Under the pieces are notes generated by a model that saw only the letters and a program-made list of their open reading frames with translations, did not search any database and was not told the DNA's origin. Below are positions 36,971 through 46,461 of a stretch of 64,000 nucleotides of DNA, one piece after another (position 1 is the stretch's first letter; each line of letters starts with the position of its first letter). A program made the position numbers and the translations under genes. The stretch is from positions 1 through 64,000 of the forward strand of contig NZ_JNXE01000032.1 in NCBI RefSeq assembly GCF_000716605.1, written 5' to 3'. The stretch comes from Streptomyces sp. NRRL F-525 (GTDB lineage Bacteria; Actinomycetota; Actinomycetes; Streptomycetales; Streptomycetaceae).

Positions 36971-37780
36971 ATGCAACACCGCAGACCCCGCCTGTCGAAG
37001 AAGCGGAAGACACTGGTCGCCACCGCGGTGGCCCTCGCGGCCCTCGCCGGTGTCACCGTCGCCCAGGCGGGCGAGTCGAGCAAGAAGTGCACGGCGGACG
37101 ACACCGTCACGCTCGGCAAGTACTACGTGAACAACAACCAGTGGGGACGCGACAAGGCCACCGGCAGCCAGTGCGTGTGGGACAACTCCCAGTCGGGGTC
37201 CACCATTTCGTGGGGTACGTCCTTCAGTTGGGCCAACAACAGCAAGGGCACCGACGCCGATGTGAAGACGTTCGCGAGTACCGTCCTCGGCTGGCACTGG
37301 GGGTGGAAGGTCGACAAGGCGACCACCGGGCTGCCGATCCGCGTCGGTGACCGGAAGAGTGTGAAGACCAGCTGGGAGTTCGCGCTCAGCTCCAACCCCG
37401 GCACGCTCGATGTCGCGTACGACCTGTGGCTGCACTCCAAGAACACCGCCGACTGGGCCGACCAGCCCACCGACGAGATCATGATCTGGCTCAACCGGCA
37501 GGGCGGTGCGGGCCCGCTCGGCACCAAGTACGGCAGCGTCAGTCTCGACGGCGCGATGTGGGACATCTACCAGGGGAACATCGGCTGGAACGTGTACTCC
37601 TTCGTCCGCACCGCCAACACCACCAAGGCGACCCTGAACATCGACGACTTCACCCAGGCACTCGTCCGGCGGAAGCTGCTGAGCAACGACAAGTACCTCT
37701 CCGGCATCGAGTCCGGCACCGAGGTCTTCAAGGGCTCGGGGCGCCTTGACACGAAGGCGTACTCCGTCGACATCGGCTGA
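36971..37780 (+). CDS. Secreted GH12 endoglucanase/xyloglucanase (2)
   Basis: The 269-residue protein has a Lys/Arg-rich start and a signal peptide cut near AQAGE (33). The GH12 fold is supported by WGRDKATGSQCVWDN, nucleophile Glu169 in TDEIMIWLN and acid/base Glu251 in SGTEVFKGSG, the GTEPF-type motif. GGAAGGA precedes ATG 36971. It differs strongly from GH12(1) and keeps the classical acid/base motif. It is divergent from the LacI repressor and lies under operator copy 4, so it is likely induced with the rest of the locus. Confidence 0.88.
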   Translation: MQHRRPRLSKKRKTLVATAVALAALAGVTVAQAGESSKKCTADDTVTLGKYYVNNNQWGRDKATGSQCVWDNSQSGSTISWGTSFSWANNSKGTDADVKTFASTVLGWHWGWKVDKATTGLPIRVGDRKSVKTSWEFALSSNPGTLDVAYDLWLHSKNTADWADQPTDEIMIWLNRQGGAGPLGTKYGSVSLDGAMWDIYQGNIGWNVYSFVRTANTTKATLNIDDFTQALVRRKLLSNDKYLSGIESGTEVFKGSGRLDTKAYSVDIG

Positions 37781-37891
37781 ACGGACGCGCGAAGGGTGGC
37801 TGCTTCGCGGTGGATCGGGTACATACGAACGGGTAGCACCCGTCGGTAACCGCCATGGTCCGAGGGCCCGATTCGCGGCGAGGTGAGCCTC

Positions 37892-39823
37892 ATGTCCGCT
37901 CCATCCAGCAAACCCACCGTCACCGAGCGGGAAGCCCGGCAGGTGGCGGAGGCGGCCCGGGAACAGGACTGGCGCAAGCCCAGCTTCGCCAAGGAACTGT
38001 TCCTCGGCCGCTTCCGGCTCGACCTGATCCACCCGCACCCCCTCCCGCCCGCCGAGGACTCCCGGCGCGGCGAGGAGTTCCTCGCGAAGCTGCGCGTCTT
38101 CTGCGAGACGCGGATCGACGCGGCCCGCATCGAGCGCGAGGCGCGCATCCCCGACGAGGTCATCAGCGGCCTCAAGGAGATCGGCGCCCTCGGCATGAAG
38201 ATCGACACCAAGTACGGCGGCCTCGGCCTCACCCAGGTGTACTACAACAAGGCGCTGGCCCTCGCGGGCTCGGCCTGCCCCGCGGTCGGTGTGCTGCTCT
38301 CCGCCCACCAGTCGATCGGCGTACCGCAGCCGCTGAAGCTGTTCGGCACGGACGAGCAGAAGGCGGAGTTCCTGCCGCGTTGCGCCCGCACCGACATCAG
38401 CGCCTTCCTGCTCACCGAACCGGACGTCGGCTCCGACCCGGCACGGCTCGCGACCAGCGCGGTGCGGGACGGGGACGCGTACGTCCTCGACGGGGTGAAG
38501 CTCTGGACCACGAACGGCGTGATCGCCGACCTGCTGGTCGTGATGGCCCGGGTGCCGAAGAGCGAGGGCCACAAGGGCGGCATCACCGCGTTCGTCGTGG
38601 AGACCGACTCGCCCGGCATCACCGTCGAGAACCGCAACGCCTTCATGGGCCTGCGCGGCATCGAGAACGGCGTCACGCGCTTCCACCAGGTCCGGGTCCC
38701 CGCCGCGAACCGCATCGGCCCCGAGGGCGCGGGCCTGAAGATCGCCCTCACCACCCTCAACACCGGCCGTCTCTCCCTCCCCGCGTCCTGCGTCGCGGCC
38801 GGCAAGTGGTGCCTGAAGATCGCCCGTGAGTGGTCGGCGGCGCGTGAGCAGTGGGGCAGGCCGATCGCCGAGCACGAGGCCGTGGGCAAGAAGATCTCCT
38901 TCATCGCGGCGACGACCTTCGCCCTGGAGGCCGTACTCGACCTGTCCTCGCAGATGGCCGACGAGGACCGCAACGACATCCGCATCGAGGGCGCGCTGGC
39001 CAAGCTCTTCGCGTCCGAGATGGGCTGGCTGATGGCCGACGAACTGGTCCAGATCCGCGGCGGCCGGGGCTTCGAGACGGCCGAGTCCCTCGCGGCCCGC
39101 GGCGAGAAGGCGGTCCCCGCCGAGCAGGTCCTGCGCGACCTCCGGATCAACCGCATCTTCGAGGGCTCGACGGAGATCATGCATCTCCTCATCGCCCGCG
39201 AGGCCGTCGACGCCCACCTCAAGGTCGCCGGCGACCTCATCGACCCGGACAAGTCCCTTCAGGACAAGGCGAAAGCGGGCGCGAACGCGGGTGTCTTCTA
39301 CGCCAAGTGGCTCCCGAAACTGGTCGCGGGCAGCGGCCAACTCCCGGGCACCTACGGCGAGTTCCGCCACGGCATCGACCTCTCCCGGCACCTTCGCTAC
39401 GTGGAGCGTGGCGCCCGCAAACTCGCCCGCTCCACCTTCTACGCCATGTCCCGCTGGCAGGGCCGCATGGAGACCAAGCAGGGTTTCCTGGGCCGGATCG
39501 TCGACATCGGCGCGGAACTCTTCGCGATGAGCGCGGCCTGCGTACGGGCCGAACTCCTGCGCACCCAGGGCGATCACGGCCGCGAGGCCTACCAACTCGC
39601 CGACGCCTTCTGCGAACAGTCCCGCATCCGCGTCGAGGAACTCTTCGGCCGCCTGTGGACCAACACCGACGCCGTCGACCGCAAGGTGGTCAAGGGCGTC
39701 ATGGGCGGCGCGTACACCTGGCTGGAAGAAGGCATCGTCGACCCGTCGGGCGACGGACCCTGGATCGCCGACACGACCCCGGGCCCGTCCAAGGCGGACA
39801 ACCTCCACCGACCGGTCAACTAG
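37892..39823 (+). CDS. Acyl-CoA dehydrogenase
   Basis: The 643-residue flavoenzyme has the N-terminal and middle acyl-CoA dehydrogenase domains (FLLTEPDVGSDPARLATSA near 173, LWTTNGVIADLLVVMAR near 208) and the C-terminal four-helix domain with QIRGGRGFETAES. An extra C-terminal extension of roughly 200 residues makes it longer than the usual 380. ATG 37892 follows GAGGTGA. It introduces a double bond into an acyl-CoA; chain length cannot be told. It ends eight bases from the convergent secreted protein gene and has no evident link to the xyloglucan locus. Confidence 0.9.
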   Translation: MSAPSSKPTVTEREARQVAEAAREQDWRKPSFAKELFLGRFRLDLIHPHPLPPAEDSRRGEEFLAKLRVFCETRIDAARIEREARIPDEVISGLKEIGALGMKIDTKYGGLGLTQVYYNKALALAGSACPAVGVLLSAHQSIGVPQPLKLFGTDEQKAEFLPRCARTDISAFLLTEPDVGSDPARLATSAVRDGDAYVLDGVKLWTTNGVIADLLVVMARVPKSEGHKGGITAFVVETDSPGITVENRNAFMGLRGIENGVTRFHQVRVPAANRIGPEGAGLKIALTTLNTGRLSLPASCVAAGKWCLKIAREWSAAREQWGRPIAEHEAVGKKISFIAATTFALEAVLDLSSQMADEDRNDIRIEGALAKLFASEMGWLMADELVQIRGGRGFETAESLAARGEKAVPAEQVLRDLRINRIFEGSTEIMHLLIAREAVDAHLKVAGDLIDPDKSLQDKAKAGANAGVFYAKWLPKLVAGSGQLPGTYGEFRHGIDLSRHLRYVERGARKLARSTFYAMSRWQGRMETKQGFLGRIVDIGAELFAMSAACVRAELLRTQGDHGREAYQLADAFCEQSRIRVEELFGRLWTNTDAVDRKVVKGVMGGAYTWLEEGIVDPSGDGPWIADTTPGPSKADNLHRPVN

Positions 39824-39830
39824 CCCTCGT

Positions 39831-40280
39831 TCAGCAGTACTTGTCGCTCGGATCCCGCGTCGTCCACGAACAGGTGTCGACCTTGCTGCCGTTGGACTTC
39901 GTCAGCGTCGCCGTGTCGCTGGTGTTGTTCCAGACGTAGGCGGCACGGCCCTGGTACGTGTTCGACGCGGTGTCCGTGCCCTTGCCGGTGTGCACCTTGA
40001 TGTACTTGCCGGCGCCGATCTTGATGTTCTTGAAGGTGTAGCGGTGGTTCGAGACGTCCTTGAGGACATAGCCCTTGAGCGAGATCGCCGACCGGCTGGT
40101 GTTCTTGATCTGCACCCACTCGCCGTTCAGGCTGGTGTTGGACCGGGTGTCCGAGCCCGGGCTGTCGAACCAGACGTGGTAGATCGTGACCCCACCGGCG
40201 GCCTCGGCCGGGGTGCTCAGCAGGGTGCCGGTGAATATCACGGCGCCCGCGAGCGCGGGCAGGGCAGCGCGTTTCCGCAT
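39831..40280 (-). CDS. Secreted lamin-tail-domain (LTD) protein
   Basis: The 149-residue protein has a signal peptide (MRKRAALPALAG to STPAEAAGG, cut near 28). A small beta-sandwich of the lamin-tail type follows, with NGEWVQIKNTSRSAISLKGY and YTFKNIKIGAGKYIKVHTG. Such domains occur in secreted actinobacterial proteins and often accompany nucleases or surface binding; function here is unknown. The ATG at 40280 was chosen because the signal peptide begins there and GGGGGGA precedes it. It is divergent from dxr. Confidence 0.82.
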   Translation of the reverse strand: MRKRAALPALAGAVIFTGTLLSTPAEAAGGVTIYHVWFDSPGSDTRSNTSLNGEWVQIKNTSRSAISLKGYVLKDVSNHRYTFKNIKIGAGKYIKVHTGKGTDTASNTYQGRAAYVWNNTSDTATLTKSNGSKVDTCSWTTRDPSDKYC

Positions 40281-40468
40281 GGAGAATCCCCCCAGGATCT
40301 CGTCCACGCGCCGGTCGTCCACCGGCGCAGGACTGAAGTGTTATCACATGACCTTCACGCCGTATTCACAAAGGGGGATTTCCCTTCAATCACCGACGAG
40401 AGCCGATAAGCCACCCGCCCGAGGGAACCGCTGTCCACCCGGGCACCCGTTGCGGCAACAATGGAGGG

Positions 40469-41737
40469 ATGAGCGACAGTCCAGCACCCCTCGCCGACCC
40501 ACATCTCGTCTACGACCCCGTCGTGGGCGACGGTCCCAAGGCCCTGGTGATCCTCGGGTCGACCGGGTCCATCGGCACGCAGGCCATCGACCTGGTGCTG
40601 CGCAACCCGGACCGCTTCCGGGTCACCGCACTCTCCGCGAACGGCGGCCGGGTCGGGCTTCTCGCCGAGCAGGCGTACCAGCTCAGGGTGCGGACGGTCG
40701 GGGTCGCCCGCGAGGACGTCGTACCCGCACTGCGCGAAGCGCTCGCCGCTCAGTACGGCGCGGGGGAGCCGCTCCCGGAGATCCTCGCCGGTCCCGACGC
40801 GGCGACCCAACTCGCCGCCTCCGACTGCCACACCGTGCTGAACGGCATCACCGGGTCCATCGGACTCGCGCCCACCCTCGCCGCCCTGGAGGCGGGCCGC
40901 GTCCTCGCGCTCGCCAACAAGGAGTCGCTCATCGTCGGCGGCCCGCTGGTGAAGGCGCTGGCCAAGCCGGGCCAGATCATCCCGGTGGACTCCGAGCACG
41001 CGGCGCTGTTCCAGGCCCTCGCGGCCGGTACGCGAGCCGATGTCCGCAAGCTCGTCGTCACGGCGTCCGGCGGCCCCTTCCGCGGCCGTAGCAAAGCCGA
41101 CCTGGCGCGAGTGACCGTAGAAGAGGCGCTCGCGCACCCCACCTGGGCGATGGGCCCGGTGATCACGATCAACTCGGCGACCTTGGTGAACAAGGGGCTG
41201 GAAGTGATCGAGGCGCACCTGCTGTACGACATTCCCTTCGATCGCATTGAGGTGGTCGTGCACCCGCAGTCGTATGTCCACTCGATGGTGGAATTCACGG
41301 ACGGCTCGACACTCGCCCAGGCGACGCCCCCCGACATGCGCGGGCCGATCGCCATCGGGCTCGGCTGGCCCGAGCGGGTCCCGGACGCGGCGCCCGCGTT
41401 CGACTGGAGCAAGGCGTCGACGTGGGAGTTCTTCCCGCTCGACACCGACGCGTTCCCGTCGGTCGGCCTGGCCCGGCATGTGGGACAGCTCGCGGGCACG
41501 GCTCCGGCGGTGTTCAATGCGGCGAACGAGGAGTGCGTGGAGGCGTTCCGCGCGGGCGCGCTGCCGTTCAACGGAATCATGGAGACGGTGACACGGGTGG
41601 TCGAGGAACACGGGACACCGGCCACGGGAACTTCCCTGACCGTGCCGGACGTCCTCGAAGCGGAGACCTGGGCACGCGCCCGGGCCCGCGAACTGACAGC
41701 GCAGACGACCACGGCGAACGCGGAGGCGCGTGCATGA
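40469..41737 (+). CDS. dxr: 1-deoxy-D-xylulose 5-phosphate reductoisomerase
   Basis: The 422-residue enzyme has NADPH-binding [16 protein letters not shown] near residue 26, [12 protein letters not shown] near 150, the metal/substrate loop [10 protein letters not shown] with ASGGPFRG, and [23 protein letters not shown]. It makes 2-C-methyl-D-erythritol 4-phosphate, the committed step of the MEP isoprenoid pathway. Its stop overlaps the start of the site-2 protease gene (ATGA). A second MEP gene, ispG, follows in the same direction. Confidence 0.97.
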   Translation: MSDSPAPLADPHLVYDPVVGDGPKALVILGSTGSIGTQAIDLVLRNPDRFRVTALSANGGRVGLLAEQAYQLRVRTVGVAREDVVPALREALAAQYGAGEPLPEILAGPDAATQLAASDCHTVLNGITGSIGLAPTLAALEAGRVLALANKESLIVGGPLVKALAKPGQIIPVDSEHAALFQALAAGTRADVRKLVVTASGGPFRGRSKADLARVTVEEALAHPTWAMGPVITINSATLVNKGLEVIEAHLLYDIPFDRIEVVVHPQSYVHSMVEFTDGSTLAQATPPDMRGPIAIGLGWPERVPDAAPAFDWSKASTWEFFPLDTDAFPSVGLARHVGQLAGTAPAVFNAANEECVEAFRAGALPFNGIMETVTRVVEEHGTPATGTSLTVPDVLEAETWARARARELTAQTTTANAEARA

Positions 41738-43038
41738 CAGCCCTGATGATGATCCTCGGCATAGTCGTCTTCGCGGTCGGCCTGCTGGTCTCGATCGCCT
41801 GGCACGAGCTGGGGCATCTCTCGACGGCGAAGCTCTTCGGCATCCGGGTGCCCCAGTACATGGTCGGCTTCGGCCCGACCATCTGGTCCAAGCGGAAGGG
41901 CGACACCGAGTACGGCTTCAAGGCCATCCCGTTCGGCGGCTACATCCGCATGATCGGCATGTTCCCGCCCGGCCCGGACGGCAGGATCGAGTCCCGCTCG
42001 ACGTCACCCTGGCGCAGCATGATCGAGGACGCCCGCTCGGCGGCCTTCGAGGAGCTGGAGCCCGGCGACGAGTCCCGCCTGTTCTACACACGCAAGCCCT
42101 GGAAACGGGTCATCGTGATGTTCGCGGGCCCCTTCATGAACCTCATCCTCGCGGTGGCGCTCTTCCTCACCGTCCTGATGGGCTTCGGCATCTCGCAGCA
42201 GACCAACACGGTCAGCTCGGTCTCCGAGTGCGTCATCGCGCAGAGCCAGAACCGCGACACCTGCAAGAAGTCCGACCCGGCCTCCCCGGCGGCGGCAGCG
42301 GGCCTGAAGGCGGGCGACAAGATCGTCAGCTTCAACGGCGTGAAGACGACGGACTGGAACAAGCTCTCCGACCTGATCCGCGCCACCCCCGGCAAGACGG
42401 TCCCGATCGTCGTGGAGCGCAAGGGCCAGGCCCTGACTCTCCACGCGAAGATCGCGTCGAACCAGGTCGCCAAGAAGGACTCCAGCGGCCAGATCGTCCA
42501 GGGCCAGTACGTGACCGCCGGCTTCCTCGGCTTCAGCGCGGCCACCGGCATCGTCCGCCAGGACTTCGGCGACTCGGTCACCTGGATGGGAGACCGCATG
42601 GGCGAGGCCGTCGACTCCATCGCGGCCCTCCCCGGCAAGATCCCGGCCCTGTGGAACGCGGCCTTCGACGGCGCCCCCCGCCAGGCCGACTCCCCGATGG
42701 GCGTGGTCGGCGCGGCCCGCGTGGGCGGCGAGATCTTCACCCTGGACATCCCGCCGACCCAACAACTGGCCATGGCCCTGATGCTGGTGGCCGGCTTCAA
42801 CCTCTCCCTGTTCCTCTTCAACATGCTCCCGCTGCTCCCGCTCGACGGCGGGCATGTCGCGGGCGCGCTGTGGGAGGCGCTGCGGCGGAACCTGGCGAAG
42901 GTGCTCAAGCGCCCGGACCCGGGCCCGTTCGACGTGGCGAAGCTGATGCCGGTGGCCTATGTGGTGGCGGGGATCTTCGTCTGCTTCACCTTGTTGGTGT
43001 TGGTGGCGGACGTGGTTAACCCGGTGAAAATCTCCTAG
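41734..43038 (+). CDS. Site-2 intramembrane zinc metalloprotease (RseP/Rip1 type, M50)
   Basis: The 434-residue protein has HELGH at residues 24-28 in the first membrane segment, a PDZ domain at about 170-260 ([17 protein letters not shown]), and the second zinc motif [12 protein letters not shown] near the C-terminus. Family members cut anti-sigma factors or other membrane proteins within the bilayer. It overlaps dxr by four bases, an arrangement widely conserved in bacteria. A hairpin terminator follows. Confidence 0.95.
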   Translation: MTALMMILGIVVFAVGLLVSIAWHELGHLSTAKLFGIRVPQYMVGFGPTIWSKRKGDTEYGFKAIPFGGYIRMIGMFPPGPDGRIESRSTSPWRSMIEDARSAAFEELEPGDESRLFYTRKPWKRVIVMFAGPFMNLILAVALFLTVLMGFGISQQTNTVSSVSECVIAQSQNRDTCKKSDPASPAAAAGLKAGDKIVSFNGVKTTDWNKLSDLIRATPGKTVPIVVERKGQALTLHAKIASNQVAKKDSSGQIVQGQYVTAGFLGFSAATGIVRQDFGDSVTWMGDRMGEAVDSIAALPGKIPALWNAAFDGAPRQADSPMGVVGAARVGGEIFTLDIPPTQQLAMALMLVAGFNLSLFLFNMLPLLPLDGGHVAGALWEALRRNLAKVLKRPDPGPFDVAKLMPVAYVVAGIFVCFTLLVLVADVVNPVKIS

Positions 43039-43054
43039 TCACCCCTGGTTCGCG

Positions 43055-43083
43055 GCGGCCCGGCATCTCTTGTGCCGGGCCGC
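43055..43083 (+). terminator. Hairpin terminator after the site-2 protease
   Basis: GCGGCCCGGCA (43055-43065) pairs perfectly with TGCCGGGCCGC (43073-43083); the loop is seven bases. It begins 17 bases after the protease stop and separates it from ispG, so ispG probably has its own promoter in the remaining 120 bases. Confidence 0.8.
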
Positions 43084-43206
43084 TCTCCATTGAGTGGGTT
43101 TAGGGCCGGGATGTGCTCGGGCCCGTGCGGTTGACGTAATCTCGAAGCCTGGAGCCCGCTGTTCCGGGACCGGGGCCTTGATCCACGACTTGGGGTTGCA
43201 CAGCAG

Positions 43207-44364
43207 ATGACTGCGATTTCTCTCGGCATTCCGTCCGTTCCGACCCGGCTCGCCGAGCGCCGTAAGAGCCGGCAGATCCAGGTCGGCACCGTGGCGGTCG
43301 GCGGCGACGCGCCGGTGTCGGTGCAGTCCATGACGACCACCCGTACGTCGGACATCGGCGCCACGCTGCAGCAGATCGCCGAGCTGACGGCGTCCGGCTG
43401 CCAGATCGTGCGCGTGGCCTGTCCCACGCAGGACGACGCGGACGCGCTGGCGACCATCGCGCGCAAGTCGCAGATCCCGGTGATCGCGGACATCCACTTC
43501 CAGCCGAAGTACGTCTTCGCGGCGATCGAGGCGGGTTGCGCGGCGGTCCGTGTGAACCCCGGCAACATCAAGCAGTTCGACGACAAGGTCAAGGAGATCG
43601 CGCGGGCCGCGAAGGACCACGGCACGCCGATCCGCATCGGGGTCAACGCGGGCTCGCTGGACGCGCGACTGCTGAAGAAGTACGGCAAGGCGACCCCCGA
43701 GGCGCTCGCCGAGTCCGCCCTCTGGGAGGCATCCCTCTTCGAGGAGCACGGCTTCCAGGACATCAAGATCTCGGTCAAGCACAACGACCCGGTCGTGATG
43801 GTCGAGGCGTACCGCCAGCTCGCGGCCCAGTGCGACTACCCGCTCCACCTCGGCGTCACCGAGGCGGGCCCGGCCTTCCAGGGCACGATCAAGTCGGCGG
43901 TGGCGTTCGGCGCCCTCCTCTCGCAGGGCATCGGCGACACCATCCGCGTCTCCCTCTCGGCCCCGCCGGTCGAGGAGGTCAAGGTCGGCAACCAGATCCT
44001 GGAGTCCCTGAACCTCAAGCCCCGCCGCCTGGAGATCGTGTCGTGCCCGTCCTGCGGCCGCGCCCAGGTGGACGTCTACAAGCTGGCCGAGGAGGTCACG
44101 GCGGGCCTGGAGGGCATGGAGGTCCCGCTGCGCGTGGCCGTCATGGGCTGCGTCGTGAACGGCCCCGGCGAGGCCCGCGAGGCCGACCTCGGCGTCGCCT
44201 CCGGCAACGGCAAGGGCCAGATCTTCGTCAAGGGCGAGGTCATCAAGACGGTGCCCGAGTCGAAGATCGTAGAGACCCTGATCGAGGAGGCGATGAAGAT
44301 CGCCGAGCAGATGGAGGCGGACGGCGTCGCCTCCGGCGAACCCACGGTGGCCGTCGCCGGCTGA
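43207..44364 (+). CDS. ispG: 4-hydroxy-3-methylbut-2-enyl diphosphate synthase
   Basis: The 385-residue iron-sulfur enzyme has the TIM-barrel start [28 protein letters not shown], and the C-terminal cluster cysteines in [10 protein letters not shown] and [11 protein letters not shown]. It acts late in the MEP pathway, converting the cyclic diphosphate to HMBPP. It lies downstream of dxr and the site-2 protease but after a terminator. Confidence 0.96.
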   Translation: MTAISLGIPSVPTRLAERRKSRQIQVGTVAVGGDAPVSVQSMTTTRTSDIGATLQQIAELTASGCQIVRVACPTQDDADALATIARKSQIPVIADIHFQPKYVFAAIEAGCAAVRVNPGNIKQFDDKVKEIARAAKDHGTPIRIGVNAGSLDARLLKKYGKATPEALAESALWEASLFEEHGFQDIKISVKHNDPVVMVEAYRQLAAQCDYPLHLGVTEAGPAFQGTIKSAVAFGALLSQGIGDTIRVSLSAPPVEEVKVGNQILESLNLKPRRLEIVSCPSCGRAQVDVYKLAEEVTAGLEGMEVPLRVAVMGCVVNGPGEAREADLGVASGNGKGQIFVKGEVIKTVPESKIVETLIEEAMKIAEQMEADGVASGEPTVAVAG

Positions 44365-44381
44365 GGGGCAAGGGTAGTTGG

Positions 44382-44421
44382 AAAAGTGTGACACTTTCGG
44401 CGAAAGTGTCACACTTTTTTT
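44382..44421. terminator. Bidirectional terminator after ispG
   Basis: AAAAGTGTGACACTTTCG (44382-44399) pairs perfectly with CGAAAGTGTCACACTTTT (44401-44418), with T's continuing to 44421. It is A/T-rich compared with its surroundings. The convergent ATP-binding gene stops at 44420, inside the T-run, so it should end both transcripts. Confidence 0.9.
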
Positions 44422-44878
44422 AGGTACCTAGGTCGGCCCAGACGGACTTGCCGGGAGCGCGCGCGACGACACCCCAGCGCGAGGAGAGCGCCTCGACCAG
44501 CAGCAGCCCCCGCCCGGCCTCACAGTCCCCCTCGCCCCGCCCCATCGGCTCGGGCAGCCGCTCCCCTCGCGTGTCACTGACCACCAGACGGAGGGTGTAC
44601 GACGTTCCGGGCGCCCCCGCCTCGATAAGACTCAGGTGAAAATCCCGCCCCGGCACATGCCCGTGCCGCACCGCGTTGGCGGCCAACTCGGCCGCGATCA
44701 GCGTGACCGTCTCGTTGACGGCGTCGCCGTACGGGTAACCCCAGTCGTGCAACCGATGCGAGACCAGCCGTCTGGCCAGCCGCGCCCCGCGCGAGGTGGA
44801 CGTGAACCGCATCGTGAACTCGTGCAGGGGAACCGGGAGTTGTGGCATATCCCGGTTCAGAGGAGTCGGTGACTTCAT
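44420..44878 (-). CDS. ATP-binding protein of the anti-sigma factor (HATPase_c) type
   Basis: From ATG 44878 the product is 152 residues. It has the histidine-kinase-like ATPase N-box VTLIAAELAANAVRHG and a later GRGLLLVEALSSRWGV block, the two halves of the GHKL site. Such stand-alone domains in Streptomyces are usually RsbW-like kinases that bind a sigma factor or anti-anti-sigma factor. No partner is adjacent on its strand; the divergent neighbour is an XRE regulator. The start could also be 44899 or 44848. Confidence 0.82.
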   Translation of the reverse strand: MKSPTPLNRDMPQLPVPLHEFTMRFTSTSRGARLARRLVSHRLHDWGYPYGDAVNETVTLIAAELAANAVRHGHVPGRDFHLSLIEAGAPGTSYTLRLVVSDTRGERLPEPMGRGEGDCEAGRGLLLVEALSSRWGVVARAPGKSVWADLGT

Positions 44879-45012
44879 GCCACCACGGTCCCGTGACATG
44901 CGTAGCGTTGAACAGCGGCGACGCGACGACCGTCACGCGTTGTACGCGTACGGCTGCCAGTTGTACGCGGTTGCGCCGTGACGGGTGGTGGGCCCTGGGC
45001 AATGAGGTGTGC

Positions 45013-45855
45013 ATGAGCGAAGAAGAGGAAGCAGCAGCTGAGGGGGAAGCGCCGGAGGCCGGGGCGGGGGTACTGCACGTCTTCGGGCGGCAGTTGAAGC
45101 GTTTCCGGGTACGGGCGGGGATGGAACGCGCCCAACTCGGCGCCCGCACAGGCTATTCGGCGTCGACCATCGCCTCCTTCGAGCAGGGCAGACGCATTCC
45201 ACCGGCGAGGTTCATCCTCAAGGCCGATGAAGTGCTGGGCGCGGACGGGGTGTTGGCCGAGTTCGTGGAGGAGATGGAGAAGGCTCAATATCCGGCGTTC
45301 TTCCAGGACGCGGCGGAGTTGGAGAAGAAGGCGGCTGGGTGGCACGTCTACGACGCGCTGGTGATCAACGGCCTGTTGCAGACGGAGGAATACGCGCGGG
45401 CCGTGTTCACGATGAGGCGGCCCCTGCTGGACGAGGAGACGATCGAGCAGCGTGTGGCCGCGCGGCTGGTCCGGCAGGCGATCTTCGAGCGGAAGCCCGC
45501 GCCCACCATCAGCTTCGTGATGGAGGAAGCTCTCTTGCGTAAGCGCCTTGGTGGACAGGCGGTCATGCGGGGGCAGTTGGAGCAGATTTTACTCACTGGA
45601 CAGCGGCGCAACGTGGAGATCCAGGTCATGCCGAACGACCGTGAGGAGCACGCTGCCTTGTCCGGTTCCTTCACCTTGATCGAGACGGAGAAAGGGCGCA
45701 GGATCAGCTATGTGGACGCGTACAAGGGGAGCCGCCTCTACACCGACCGCCAGACAGTCAAGGAGATGGACGATCGGTACGGCATCCTGCGCGCACAGGC
45801 CCTGACGCCACGCGAATCGCTGTCGTTCGTAGAAAAGCTGCTGGGAGAGACATGA
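45013..45855 (+). CDS. XRE-family regulator with DUF5753 (Scr1-like) C-terminal domain
   Basis: The 280-residue protein has a helix-turn-helix (residues about 25-80, RAQLGARTGYSASTIASFEQG) followed by a DUF5753 domain (PAFFQDAAELEKKAAGWHVYDALVINGLLQTEEYA onward). These regulators pair with DUF397 proteins in Streptomyces development and secondary metabolism (WhiJ/BldB-type systems). ATG 45013 has a weak GAGG site. Its stop overlaps the first DUF397 start as ATGA. Its last 45 bases are the start of a 305-bp unit repeated twice more downstream. Confidence 0.92.
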   Translation: MSEEEEAAAEGEAPEAGAGVLHVFGRQLKRFRVRAGMERAQLGARTGYSASTIASFEQGRRIPPARFILKADEVLGADGVLAEFVEEMEKAQYPAFFQDAAELEKKAAGWHVYDALVINGLLQTEEYARAVFTMRRPLLDEETIEQRVAARLVRQAIFERKPAPTISFVMEEALLRKRLGGQAVMRGQLEQILLTGQRRNVEIQVMPNDREEHAALSGSFTLIETEKGRRISYVDAYKGSRLYTDRQTVKEMDDRYGILRAQALTPRESLSFVEKLLGET

Positions 45856-46115
45856 ACATCGAAGAGTCGTCGAAGCTGGTGTGGTTCAAGAGCACCTACA
45901 GCGACGGCGAGGGCGGCCAGTGCCTCGAAGTCGCCCTCACCTGGCACAAGTCCAGCTACAGCCAGGGCGATGGCGGGCAGTGCGTAGAGATCGCCGCCTG
46001 CCCCACCACCGTCCACGTACGGGATTCCAAGCACCTCCCCGAGCACGGCGGAGTCGCCCTCGCGCTTGCACCTGCCAGCTGGGACGCGTTCGTCGGGTTC
46101 GCTGTCCGGGGGTGA
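45852..46115 (+). CDS. DUF397 protein (copy 1)
   Basis: The 87-residue protein contains an internal duplication, LVWFKSTYSDGEGGQCLEVA followed by WHKSSYSQGDGGQCVEIA, then CPTTVHVRDSK and the closing SWDAFVGF. DUF397 proteins act with the upstream XRE regulator, probably by direct binding. It overlaps the regulator stop by four bases, so both are made together. A usual DUF397 has one KSSYS block; this one has two. Confidence 0.92.
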   Translation: MNIEESSKLVWFKSTYSDGEGGQCLEVALTWHKSSYSQGDGGQCVEIAACPTTVHVRDSKHLPEHGGVALALAPASWDAFVGFAVRG

Positions 46116-46156
46116 CGTGAGTCGCTGGTCCTCGTAGAGAAACTGGTGGGAGAGAC

Positions 46157-46420
46157 ATGAACGTCGAAGAGCCGTCCAGGCTGATGTGGTTCAAGAGCAG
46201 CTACAGCAGCGGCGAGGGCGGCGAATGTGTCGAGGTCGCTCTCGCCTGGCACAAGTCCAGCTACAGCAGCGGGGCTGGTGGCGAGTGCGTAGAGATCGCC
46301 GCCTGCCCCACCACGATCCACGTACGGGATTCCAAGCACCTCCCCGAACGCGGCGGAGCCACCCTCACCCTTGCTTCCGCCAGCTGGGACGCCTTCCTCG
46401 GGTTCGCTGCCCGGGGGTGA
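46157..46420 (+). CDS. DUF397 protein (copy 2)
   Basis: An 87-residue paralogue of copy 1 with the same doubled KSSYS/GGECVE block. Differences cluster in the first half (PSRLMWFKSSYSSGEGG). It sits in the second 305-bp unit; GGGAGAG six bases before the ATG is inherited from the XRE coding end. Cysteines in GGECVE and AACPTT are kept. Confidence 0.9.
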   Translation: MNVEEPSRLMWFKSSYSSGEGGECVEVALAWHKSSYSSGAGGECVEIAACPTTIHVRDSKHLPERGGATLTLASASWDAFLGFAARG

Positions 46421-46461
46421 CGCGAGTCGTTGGCCCTCGTAGAGAAACTGCTGGGAGAGAC

